The notes beneath the pieces were generated by a model. That model was not told the origin of the DNA. It worked only from the letters and a program-made list of their open reading frames with translations, and ran no database searches. Positions 43,001 to 50,112 of a stretch of DNA of 64,000 nt are shown one piece after another. Both the position numbers and the translations under genes were made by a program. The stretch lies in the NCBI GenBank assembly GCA_903877385.1, contig CAIRDP010000020.1:186001-250000 (forward strand), given 5' to 3'. This DNA is from an uncultured Bacteroidales bacterium. Lineage in GTDB: Bacteria > Bacteroidota > Bacteroidia > Bacteroidales > FEN-979. How positions within the stretch are numbered: position 1 is the first letter of the stretch; every line of letters begins with the position of its first letter.

Positions 43001-44922
43001 CTGTAGCCGGCTCCCTCGCAGTCCTCGCAACGGCCGCCGCTGGTATTGAATGAAAAACGGCTTTTCCCGAACCCCTTCTCAAGGGATGCTGGCAGTGATG
43101 CAAACAGGTCGCGGATATGATCGAAAAGGCCGGTATAGGTGGCGGGATTGCTCCGGGGGGTACGGCCTATGGGCGACTGGTCGATTTCGGTAAGGCGTTT
43201 AATGGCTTCCCAACCTTCAATGGAACTGAACTCCCCCCCCTCTTCATTGCTGCCGTTCAGTTTCCTCCTGAAAAAACTTCCCAGAGTCTGGTGCACAAGG
43301 CTTGCTTTTCCTGAACCTGAAACACCAGTCACGACATTCAGCGCCTGTAACATGAATGAAACATCAATTTTTTTCAGGTTATGATGAACAGCCCCCGAGA
43401 TCTTCAGCTCAGCCTTGTTTTCCCGAACAAGGGCAGGAAAATCCACGCGTTCACGTCCCCATAAATAAGCCAAAGTCCTGCTTCCTGCAATAATTTCTTC
43501 GGGAAGCTTGTGCAATTCCTGTACGGCACAGTTAACAAGTACTTTCCCACCCAAAATCCCGGGTCCCGGCCCAATATCGATCAATTGGTCGGCATGCCTG
43601 ATGAATTCCTCGTCATGTTCAACCACAATTATACTGTTCCCCTGGTCGCGGAGCTGTTTCAGCAATGCGATGAGCGACAGGATCTCGGCAGTATGCAATC
43701 CTATGGATGGTTCATCAAAAACATAGATCATCCCGCTGAGGCCCGAACCCATCTGGGTTGCAAGCTTCAGTCTGCGTGATTCCCCTGCCGATAAGCTTCC
43801 CGATTCCCTGTCAACCGAAAGATGACCCAGCCCCAGCTGTTTCATACTGCCGACCAGGGTTGTTATGCCATGTATGATCTCCTGTGAGGCTTCTTTCAGC
43901 CCCGGAAGAAATTCCACGGCAGCAATCGATTCGGCCATCACGGTCACGGGCAGGGCCGACAATGCCGCCAGGTCCCAACCCCCGACCTTCACCGAAAGGG
44001 CCTTTTCATTCAGCCTCTTACCTTTACATGCTGAGCAGGAGGTGGTTCTCACAAACCTGAGTATATTCTTATTCCTGTCCCGCTTCAGGATCTCTTCCAT
44101 GACAGGGATGATGCCTTTATAAACCCCCATTTCACGGGGTTTTGCAGTGATCCCGCTCCATTTCATCCTGGATTCCAGTGGATGTTTCCCAAACGGAACT
44201 TCGATCTTGCTGCTACCGTATAATATCACCCGCTTATTTTCGGGGGTAAGGTCTTTCCAGGGTATGTCGATAGTAAAGCCTTCGGCCCTGCATACCTGGT
44301 CCAGCACCTCCAGGGTCACCTGTGAATACATTATATACCCGTTGGGGGTGGTTATGGCCATGCATCTCTGGCGGATGGACTTTGCCGCATCCTCAACCAG
44401 GAGGTCGGGATCAAGGCGGTCTTCAACGCCAAGTCCTTTGCAATGCGGGCAGGCCCCATCGGCCGAATTAAAAGAAAATAAACTGCGGTTGATCAGAAAA
44501 TCCGGAGCCCGGAGCCCAGAGCCCGGAGCCCAGAGCCCAGAGCCCGGTGCCTCATCCCAGGCCTTACCGGTTCGGGCAAACAAAAGCCGCAGGTGATCGT
44601 AGATCCCGCTGATAGTCCCGACGGTGGACCTGGGGTTGTTGATCGCCGATCGCTGGTCCACGGCCACCGCCGGGGACAGGCCTTCGATGCGTTCAACTTC
44701 AGACCGTTTCATTTTCCCGAGAAACATTCGTGCATAAGCCGAAAAAGACCCGAAATACCTGAACTCAGCTTCACGGAAGAGCACATCGAAGACCAGGGAG
44801 GATTTTCCTGAGCCGGAAACACCGGTAACCACGACAAAGCTGTTCCTGGGAATGTCCAGGGTAACCGACTTCAGATTGTTCTCGGAAGCATTGACTATCC
44901 TTATCACTTCATTTTCATCCAC
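39994..44922 (-). CDS. Tandem UvrA-like protein with four ABC ATPase modules, lacking UvrB-binding domains
   Basis: The 1642-residue protein is two UvrA-like halves in one chain. Walker A motifs GVSGSGK(S/A)S have their lysines near residues 40, 539, 892 and 1366. Signature motifs are LSAGE, LSGGE, LSHGE and LSGGE in order. UvrA zinc modules are kept (for example CEDCEGAGY...CESCNGRRF and CPACEGTG...CEGCLGKRY). In both halves the segment from Walker A to the first Cys motif is about 100 residues shorter than in E. coli UvrA, removing the UvrB-binding domain. It is therefore not a standard excision-repair UvrA but resembles UvrA2/class III proteins, possibly tied to damage tolerance or drug resistance. 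Three repeats are translated: residues about 125-141, 819-859 (the fusion junction) and 1564-1571. Confidence 0.85.
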   Translation of the reverse strand: MDENEVIRIVNASENNLKSVTLDIPRNSFVVVTGVSGSGKSSLVFDVLFREAEFRYFGSFSAYARMFLGKMKRSEVERIEGLSPAVAVDQRSAINNPRSTVGTISGIYDHLRLLFARTGKAWDEAPGSGLWAPGSGLRAPDFLINRSLFSFNSADGACPHCKGLGVEDRLDPDLLVEDAAKSIRQRCMAITTPNGYIMYSQVTLEVLDQVCRAEGFTIDIPWKDLTPENKRVILYGSSKIEVPFGKHPLESRMKWSGITAKPREMGVYKGIIPVMEEILKRDRNKNILRFVRTTSCSACKGKRLNEKALSVKVGGWDLAALSALPVTVMAESIAAVEFLPGLKEASQEIIHGITTLVGSMKQLGLGHLSVDRESGSLSAGESRRLKLATQMGSGLSGMIYVFDEPSIGLHTAEILSLIALLKQLRDQGNSIIVVEHDEEFIRHADQLIDIGPGPGILGGKVLVNCAVQELHKLPEEIIAGSRTLAYLWGRERVDFPALVRENKAELKISGAVHHNLKKIDVSFMLQALNVVTGVSGSGKASLVHQTLGSFFRRKLNGSNEEGGEFSSIEGWEAIKRLTEIDQSPIGRTPRSNPATYTGLFDHIRDLFASLPASLEKGFGKSRFSFNTSGGRCEDCEGAGYRQTGMHFMGNVETLCESCNGRRFDNETLKVLFKGKNIYEVLEMQVSGALSFFEGEKRILRYLQTMDELGLGYLTLGQRSSTLSGGEAQRVKLATELAKPPSVHTLYILDEPTTGLHNDDVKKLLTCLNGLANHGHTMICIEHHPALIKSADHVTELGPGSGEEGGRIVFFGSGEEYFQDASRINAKHPIPHPASAQSATSPFVVKHPVPYRCEAPHPASLTLKNVTTNNLKGINVTIPHGLLTVITGVSGSGKSSLAFDTIHAEARNRFLGNFSAYARSRIGMKDKPDFDEIQGLRPSFAVEQSGLQTNPRSTVGTYTGIYDLLRLLFSKAGEGPGERPLSSLFSFNHIQGACPACDGLGMLTLCDPAKLISNPGLSILQGAMDGSKTGRFYGDPYGQYTASLRAVGEKHGIDYSRPWNELSDVAKELALEGCGDETYDVSWEFLRNKRSGVHQFKGRWQGFLKLVNEEYTRKHADHRGENMIHVMSSLECPDCLGSRLNAGALSWLIRHKNIKEISELSIAGCIEFLSRPEQADITVISTPLIAEILRRLAILETLGLSYLTISRSVGSLSHGETRRLQLAGQTGSGLSGMIYVLDEPTAGLHSRDISRLLTHIRQLIASSNTVITVEHERELILGADHIIDMGPGAGSLGGEIVAEGSPKEIMGSVNSITGKYLRTLLNPVKHAPRAMSSGLRINNAFIHNLKNFDLEIPSGGIICVTGVSGSGKSSLVFDLLHASWQEGRAVGCSGISGFENFSRIVTVEQREEFSSPLAVVATYSGVFDLVRTLFASTEDAKKKGFGKNHFSFLGKQSQCPACEGTGRTRISMDFMPDIYRECEGCLGKRYRPGILEVRYQGANIAEVLELSLAGASAFFMGNKNLSSILLNLELAGLGYLKLGQPLNTLSGGEAQRLNLSKELLNQITRRIPHPASLFLFDEPSTGLHFSDIENLLKLFNGLAGQGNTLIIIEHDRQIVAEADFIIELGPEGGMAGGYLLKAGNREP
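40211..40231 (-). repeat. Family B repeat in the tandem uvrA (loop before Walker B of module IV)
   Basis: On the coding strand GCATCCCGCATCCCGCATC encodes RIPHPAS directly before LFLFDEPSTGLH. Canonical UvrA has a short loop here. Confidence 0.7.
42347..42468 (-). repeat. Family B repeat array at the fusion junction of the tandem uvrA
   Basis: About 120 bases of GATGCGGGATG and GGGTGCTTCGCA words alternate with slight changes. The coding strand gives KHPIPHPASAQ...KHPVPYRCEAPHPAS, joining the second ATPase module to the start of the third. Confidence 0.8.
44502..44550 (-). repeat. Family C repeat (GAGCCCGGAGCCCA words) in the tandem uvrA
   Basis: GGAGCCCGGAGCCCAGAGCCC-type words repeat for 49 bases, encoding APGSGLWAPGSGLRAP in the first half. 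This is the site where UvrA proteins normally carry the UvrB-binding domain. Confidence 0.75.
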
Positions 44923-45106
44923 AGGCCTTAATCTACAACTTAAAAACCCCGGATCTCATCCGCAGACTATAAATAAAATAATCAGACGAGTCCCCGTATC
45001 CCCGAACTTCAGGCAGGAGGAGTGAAATTCAAGGGAGGGTTTCATAAAAGCAAAAATAATTCATTTAAATATTGACAAGGGCTTATTTCTTCTCCATCTT
45101 TGTATT

Positions 45107-46087
45107 ATGAAAACAAAAACCTGGGCATGGATCCTGGGTGGCCTGGTGGCGGCCCTGATCCTTATCGTAGCGGGAGTGATGCTATATATCCGCTTTGCTT
45201 TACCGAATGTTCCCTTGCAGAATATCTCCCTGCAGATCACGCCTGAACGGGTCGAACGCGGCAAATACCTCGCGAACCATGTTACGGTATGCATGGATTG
45301 CCATTCGGGCAGGGACTGGGAGAGATTTTCGGGACCTCCGATCCCTGGTACTCTTGGAAAAGGCGGGGAGGTATTTGACCAGAAGATGGGATTCCCCGGG
45401 GCTTTTTCATCACCGAATATCACGCCTTTCAATCTCAGCGGATGGACGGATGCTGAGATCTACAGGGCTATTACCAGCGGGGAGACCAAAGACGGCAGCG
45501 CCATGTTTCCTATCATGCCTTACTTCGCCTATGCCACTATGGACAGTGAGGATATTTATGCCATCATTGCTTACATCCGTTCAATACCTTCGGTTCGTTA
45601 CACTGCACCCCCTTCCAATCCCGCATTCCCTATGAACCTGGTGCTGCGTACCTTTCCAAAAAATCCCCGGCCGGTTCCCCGTCCTCCCGAGAGTGACACC
45701 ATTAAATACGGTGAATACCTTGTGAGGGCTTCGGGTTGTATCGAATGCCATACCACTGCAAAGCACGGGCAGATTGTGAAATCGCTGGCATTTTCAGGAG
45801 GTAGGGAATTTATCATGCCGGGCGGGGTTCTTAGTTCTCCGAATATAACTCCCGACGAGGAAACCGGCAGCGGAAGGATGAGCAGGCAGGATTTTATCAG
45901 CCGTTTCAAGGCTTATGACCCTGCAAGTTATAATGCACCCAAACTTAGCCGTAAGGACATGCCTACCATCATGCCCTGGACCATGTATGCAGGAATGGAA
46001 GTAAAGGACCTTTCGGCAATTTATGCTTACCTGCATTCTCTGCCGGCAAAGAAAAATCTGGTTATAAAGTGGAAGCCCTTGCAATAA
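45107..46087 (+). CDS. Membrane-anchored diheme cytochrome c
   Basis: The 326-residue protein has an N-terminal helix (residues 7-30) acting as signal anchor. It carries two haem-binding sites: CMDCH at residues 62-66 and CIECH at 211-215. Each is followed by a cytochrome c fold with late methionines (SAMFPIMPYFAYATM and RKDMPTIMPWTMYAGM) as candidate axial ligands. It would pass electrons in the periplasm. No oxidase genes are next to it. Similar diheme proteins accompany dehydrogenases or serve in respiration; the partner is unknown. Confidence 0.85.
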   Translation: MKTKTWAWILGGLVAALILIVAGVMLYIRFALPNVPLQNISLQITPERVERGKYLANHVTVCMDCHSGRDWERFSGPPIPGTLGKGGEVFDQKMGFPGAFSSPNITPFNLSGWTDAEIYRAITSGETKDGSAMFPIMPYFAYATMDSEDIYAIIAYIRSIPSVRYTAPPSNPAFPMNLVLRTFPKNPRPVPRPPESDTIKYGEYLVRASGCIECHTTAKHGQIVKSLAFSGGREFIMPGGVLSSPNITPDEETGSGRMSRQDFISRFKAYDPASYNAPKLSRKDMPTIMPWTMYAGMEVKDLSAIYAYLHSLPAKKNLVIKWKPLQ

Positions 46088-46090
46088 GGT

Positions 46091-46468
46091 TTAATGCGTT
46101 GCCCCGAAAACCATCCCGCTGATCATGGGGATGAGCCAGACGATCCAAACAAACAGGCTGAATTTGTGAAAGCTTGCGATTTGCTTTTCATTTTTCCTGA
46201 GAAGCACTATCGTCGCCCAAACTGCGTGGAACAGCATCAGCAGAACGGCAATATTTCCGGTGATCCCGTGAAACGTAGCCCTGAAGAGGCTCCCGCTTAT
46301 AATGCTCATGGCGGTTGTCCCTGTGGTATCTGCAACAAGCCCTCCCCAGAAGAAAGCCAGGTGCCACCATTTCAGGCGTTGCTGTATCCTTTCGGCCCAT
46401 ACGCCAACGGTGTAGAGGAGGCAGGCGATATTGATAAATACGATGGCAATGATCAGCGCATGGCTCAT
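46091..46468 (-). CDS. HsmA/TIGR03987-family four-helix membrane protein
   Basis: The 125-residue protein has four membrane helices. It starts MSHALIIAIVFINIACLLYTVGVWAER, then KWWHLAFFWGGLVADTTGTTAM, a pattern known from the TIGR03987/HsmA family. Conserved His residues in the helices suggest a possible haem or metal role, which is inference. It converges with the cytochrome c gene three bases away and diverges from the SDR gene. Confidence 0.75.
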   Translation of the reverse strand: MSHALIIAIVFINIACLLYTVGVWAERIQQRLKWWHLAFFWGGLVADTTGTTAMSIISGSLFRATFHGITGNIAVLLMLFHAVWATIVLLRKNEKQIASFHKFSLFVWIVWLIPMISGMVFGATH

Positions 46469-46505
46469 GAGGCAAAAATAGAATTTTTTATTCTGATTTA
46501 AACTC

Positions 46506-46538
46506 TTTGTTCAGAAATACGGCAAACATCTATATTTG
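46506..46538 (+). promoter_or_regulatory. Consensus Bacteroidota promoter of the SDR gene
   Basis: TTTG (46506-46509), a 21-base spacer and TATATTTG (46531-46538) match the -33/-7 consensus exactly. The ATG at 46566 lies 27 bases downstream of the -7 box. Confidence 0.7.
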
Positions 46539-46565
46539 TATTAACCAATCACAATCATTTATCCT

Positions 46566-47486
46566 ATGCAAACTATCTTAGGCAGCGGGGGCGCTATCAG
46601 CCGGGAACTGTTACCCGAACTGGTAAAATATACCGACCGCATCCGTCTTGCAGCTCGCAATCCAGGGACTTATTCAGGGAAAGAAGAGCTTTTTAAAGTT
46701 GACCTGCTTGATGCAGACAGGACGGCAATGGCCGTTGAGGGCTCCGATGTGGTTTATCTTCTTGCGGGTCTTCAGTATGATATCCGTGTTTGGAAAGTAT
46801 CCTGGCCCCGGATCATGGACAATGTGATCGAAGCCTGCAAGAAACATAATTCAAAGCTCGTTTTCCTGGATAATGTTTATATGTATGGACTGGTTAAGGG
46901 GTGGATGACTGAAAAAACTCCATACAGGCCTTGCAGCCGTAAAGGCGAGGTGAGGGCCGCCATCGCAAGCAGGCTCATGGATGAGTCCGGCAAGGGGAAC
47001 CTGCATGCAATGATCGCCCGTTCGGCTGATTTTTTGGGTCCTGCGGCCACAAACACCTTCATGCATCCCATGATCTTTTTGAAACTGAAGGAAAAGAAGA
47101 AAGCAAGCTGGCTTTGCAACGACAGGCTCATGCATTCTTTCACATTCACTCCCGATTCGGGTAAAGCATTAGCCCTGTTGGGCAATACCCCCGATGCCTT
47201 TGACCAGGTATGGCATCTGCCCACTGACCATTCCCCATTGAACGGCAGGGAATTCATCGGCCATGCAGCTTTTAATATGAAGGCAAAAGCCGAATATTCG
47301 GTCATGAAGACCTGGATGATGAGGATGGGAGGGCTGTTCAGCCGTCTTGCGCTGGAAAGCCTTGAAATGGCCTACCAGTATGAGAATGAATACCTTTTTG
47401 ACAGCTCTAAATTTGAAAGCAGGTTTTTCAAGGCAACGAGATCGGTGATGGCGGTGGAAATCACTGCAGCATCATACAAAACTTAA
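46566..47486 (+). CDS. NAD(P)-binding epimerase/dehydratase-like (atypical SDR) protein
   Basis: The 306-residue protein has a Rossmann start trimmed to MQTILGSGGAISRELLPEL, with GSGG-x-I replacing GxxGxxG, an acidic strand-2 end, and VVYLLAGLQYD. It keeps YMYG (the SDR Tyr position) without a clear YxxxK lysine, pointing to the atypical SDR group that binds NAD(P) but may not be a classical oxidoreductase. Length fits. The gene is single, with its own consensus promoter. Substrate unknown. Confidence 0.7.
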   Translation: MQTILGSGGAISRELLPELVKYTDRIRLAARNPGTYSGKEELFKVDLLDADRTAMAVEGSDVVYLLAGLQYDIRVWKVSWPRIMDNVIEACKKHNSKLVFLDNVYMYGLVKGWMTEKTPYRPCSRKGEVRAAIASRLMDESGKGNLHAMIARSADFLGPAATNTFMHPMIFLKLKEKKKASWLCNDRLMHSFTFTPDSGKALALLGNTPDAFDQVWHLPTDHSPLNGREFIGHAAFNMKAKAEYSVMKTWMMRMGGLFSRLALESLEMAYQYENEYLFDSSKFESRFFKATRSVMAVEITAASYKT

Positions 47487-47520
47487 GTCGAGAAAAGCTA
47501 TAATTCGCAGTCGCCTTGAA

Positions 47521-48663
47521 TTATTCCTTCGAAACTGCCCGGGAGATGACCACCCTCTGAATCTCAGATGTGCCCTCGTAAATCTGGGTAAGCTTGGCTT
47601 CACGCATAAGGCGTTCAACATGGTATTCCTTTACGTATCCATAGCCTCCATGTATCTGCACCGCTTCGGTGGTCACCCACATGGCGGTATCGGCGGCAAA
47701 CAGCTTGGCCATGGCGCTTTCCGTTCCATAGGGCATATGGTTGTCCTTAAGCCAGGCTGCTTTATACACAAGATTCCTTGCTGCTTCAATACGGGTGGCC
47801 ATATCCGCAATTTTAAAGGCAATGGCTTGATGATTTATAATCTCAGTACCGAAGGCCTTGCGTTCTTTTGAGTATTTCAGGGCCCTTTCATAGGCTCCTT
47901 CGGCAATTCCCAAAGCCTGGGCTGCAATGCCTGTGCGGCCGCCTTCAAGCAGTTTCATTGCAAATTTAAAACCGAAGCCATCCTCACAGATCCTGTTTTC
48001 CCTGGGGATGACAACATCGGTAAACATCACCGAATGCGTATCGGAACTGCGCATCCCCATTTTATCTTCATGCGGGCCGAGGGTGATCCCGGGGGTGTTC
48101 CTTTCGACTATGAAAGCATTGATCCCCTTGGTTTTGATCCCCGGATTTGTCTGGGCAATGACCAGGTAAACGGAACCTTTATCGGCACTGGTGATCCAGT
48201 TCTTGACCCCGTTAAGCAGGTAATGATCGCCTTTATTGATTGCCGTTGTTCGCTGTGAAGAGGCGTCGGAACCCGCCTCTGGCTCCGAAAGAAGAAAGGC
48301 CCCGATTTGTTCACCGGTAGCCAGGGGGCGAAGGTACTTTGCCTTCTGCTCTTCCGTACCGAAACGTTCAATGCCGTAACAGGCGAGGGAGTTATGGACT
48401 GCCAGGATCACCGCTACCGAAGCGTCGCATTTGGAAATTTCCTCTATGGCCAGGGCATAGGAGATGGCGTCCATTCCACCTCCTCCCCATTCGGGTGATA
48501 CATTCATGCCAAGAAAGCCGAGTTCGGCAAGACGGCGGACATGCTTAGTCGGGTAGATACTGTTGGCATCGCGTTCGAGCACATCAGTAAGGAGTTCGCG
48601 CTGGGCAAATTCCCTTGCCGAGTCGCGGATCATTTTCTGTTCTTCAGTTAGTTCGAAATTCAT
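47521..48663 (-). CDS. Acyl-CoA dehydrogenase (short-chain/butyryl type)
   Basis: The 380-residue FAD enzyme oxidises acyl-CoA to trans-2-enoyl-CoA. It begins MNFELTEEQKMIRDSAREFA. The FAD/substrate motif AFLLSEPEAGSDASSQRTTA and the C-terminal IYEGTSEIQRVVISR are diagnostic; Glu in YEGTSE is the catalytic base in short- and medium-chain members. It is the last gene of the operon enoyl-CoA hydratase, 3-hydroxyacyl-CoA dehydrogenase, thiolase, acyl-CoA dehydrogenase. An ETF partner is not in the window. Confidence 0.93.
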   Translation of the reverse strand: MNFELTEEQKMIRDSAREFAQRELLTDVLERDANSIYPTKHVRRLAELGFLGMNVSPEWGGGGMDAISYALAIEEISKCDASVAVILAVHNSLACYGIERFGTEEQKAKYLRPLATGEQIGAFLLSEPEAGSDASSQRTTAINKGDHYLLNGVKNWITSADKGSVYLVIAQTNPGIKTKGINAFIVERNTPGITLGPHEDKMGMRSSDTHSVMFTDVVIPRENRICEDGFGFKFAMKLLEGGRTGIAAQALGIAEGAYERALKYSKERKAFGTEIINHQAIAFKIADMATRIEAARNLVYKAAWLKDNHMPYGTESAMAKLFAADTAMWVTTEAVQIHGGYGYVKEYHVERLMREAKLTQIYEGTSEIQRVVISRAVSKE

Positions 48664-48698
48664 GGCAATTTTATTAGAACGGTAAGAAATTCGTAAGG

Positions 48699-48732
48699 AA
48701 GACGTGAAGTAGAACGTGAAGAAGAACGAAGA
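48699..48732. repeat. Short-word repeat, GAAGTAGAACGTGAAG units (family F)
   Basis: GAAGACGTGAAGTAGAACGTG is followed by AAGAAGAACGAAGAG in the 99-base gap between the thiolase and acyl-CoA dehydrogenase genes. Its word set differs from those in the other two gaps of this operon. Confidence 0.6.
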
Positions 48733-48762
48733 GATTAGTCACTCAATATTCAACTTCCCTTT

Positions 48763-50001
48763 TTACTTCTTAAACACTATAGACACCAGCGTTTTATCAT
48801 CTCCTCCCATATTCGCCATAAGGCCGTACTGACGGTCAGCGGGAATGTTCACCTGCGATGCACCGGCTTTGCCTTTCAGTTGTTCCCATAAGGTCACAGC
48901 CATATGAACCCCGGTGCCCCCGGTGGGATGACCCCATCCAATGAGTCCGCCGGTGGTATTGATCGGGAAATTCCCGTCGCGGGCAGTGTTCCCTGCAATA
49001 ACATACTCCGGACCCTTCCCCTGAGGAGCCAATCCGAGGGCCTCTACCGCCATGATCCCTGCCACTGTAAAACAGTCGTGGATCTCGGCTGTGGCAACCT
49101 GCTGAATCGATATCCCTGCACACTCCAGGGCATTTGAAACAGCCGTCTTCATGGTAGTCAAAGCTGTCATTTCGGGAGGGGGCTTTGTGATATCTTCTTC
49201 AACCTGCCCGTACCCGACTACTTCAACCGCATCCGAAACCGGGATCCCGCAACGCTTCAGTCCTTCCTCGCTCATGATGGCGATTGCCGAAGCCCCGTCC
49301 GACACCTTGGAACAATCCAGGGCTGTTAGATTCTCAAGAAAAGTTTTAGGGTTAGGTTCCGCCATGGCCGCTGCTTCAAGGTCCTTCGTTGTATTATGAT
49401 ATTCCTGTGCAGTCGGGCAAAGCCTCGCGTTTTCTATAGCATTCCTGTACCAGCGGGCGAAGCCCTTCCGGGTCATCTCCCTGCCAAACTTGTTAAAATA
49501 TGCTCCCGCCCTGTCGCTGAACTGCCCAGGGAAGAAATAAGCATGCCCGTCCTTGCGGTTTGCAGCCCATCCTGCCGGTGCGAGAAAGTCGGCGCAATAT
49601 ATTGCTTTCACCGTATTCTGTACCTCAAAACCTACGGCCAGGACCACTTCGGCTGTTTCGGCGAGAATGCTTTTAATCCCGCTCATCAGCGCCAGGCCAC
49701 CGGTCCCGCAAGCCCCTTCTACACGGATCGCCGGCTTGTAACGAAGGCCTTCGTCGATAAAAGGAAAAAATGCAGCCAGGTTGGCCTGCCTGTTGAAACG
49801 AGAAGCCATGAAATTTCCTATCACACATTCATCCACATTCTTCGCTCCTCCGATGAGTTTCAGGGTCCCCTGGCCGGCTTCCTTTATATAATCCTCCAAA
49901 CCCGGGCGCTCTTTCTTCGGATTGAATTCCTTACGGCCGCTTCCCATGGAAATGGTATTGTACCCGGCCACCATATATACTTTTCTTCTCAGTTTTTTCA
50001 T
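48763..50001 (-). CDS. Thiolase-family acyltransferase (acetyl-CoA acetyltransferase / SCP2-thiolase-like)
   Basis: The 412-residue protein has the nucleophilic Cys in VEGACGTGGLALMSG (near residue 97), the HDCF motif (AEIHDCFTVAG) and the late GWGHPTGGTGVHMA with its catalytic His. Spacing and the HDCF motif place it with SCP2/archaeal-type thiolases rather than the FadA/AtoB type. In the operon it would cleave 3-ketoacyl-CoA, or condense acetyl-CoA in the reverse direction. Thr and Ser residues around SDGASAIAIM fit the family. Confidence 0.88.
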   Translation of the reverse strand: MKKLRRKVYMVAGYNTISMGSGRKEFNPKKERPGLEDYIKEAGQGTLKLIGGAKNVDECVIGNFMASRFNRQANLAAFFPFIDEGLRYKPAIRVEGACGTGGLALMSGIKSILAETAEVVLAVGFEVQNTVKAIYCADFLAPAGWAANRKDGHAYFFPGQFSDRAGAYFNKFGREMTRKGFARWYRNAIENARLCPTAQEYHNTTKDLEAAAMAEPNPKTFLENLTALDCSKVSDGASAIAIMSEEGLKRCGIPVSDAVEVVGYGQVEEDITKPPPEMTALTTMKTAVSNALECAGISIQQVATAEIHDCFTVAGIMAVEALGLAPQGKGPEYVIAGNTARDGNFPINTTGGLIGWGHPTGGTGVHMAVTLWEQLKGKAGASQVNIPADRQYGLMANMGGDDKTLVSIVFKK

Positions 50002-50038
50002 TTCAAAATGTTTTTAAACAAATAACACTTTTAACCCC

Positions 50039-50071
50039 ATCCTGCATCCTGCATCCTGCATCCCGCATCCT
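50039..50071. repeat. Family B repeat (GCATCCT words) in the gap before the thiolase gene
   Basis: CATCCTGCATCCTGCATCC followed by TGCATCCCGCATCCTC. The reverse complement gives GATGCAGGATGC words, the same family as inside the M28-type and uvrA-like genes. Confidence 0.8.
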
Positions 50072-50112
50072 CTTCAGAGCAGTACAACAGCCTTGATGCC
50101 CTGCCGGCATGA

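Noticed and set aside
40000-44922. Two separate uvrA genes misjoined by assembly
   Set aside because: A single frame runs through 1642 codons including the junction, and half B shows its own coherent divergence. Misassembly at the repeat array cannot be fully excluded without reads, but is not the simplest reading.
46094-46501. 135-codon plus-strand frame
   Set aside because: Antisense to the HsmA-like gene; the minus-strand product has four well-formed membrane helices, the plus-strand product none.
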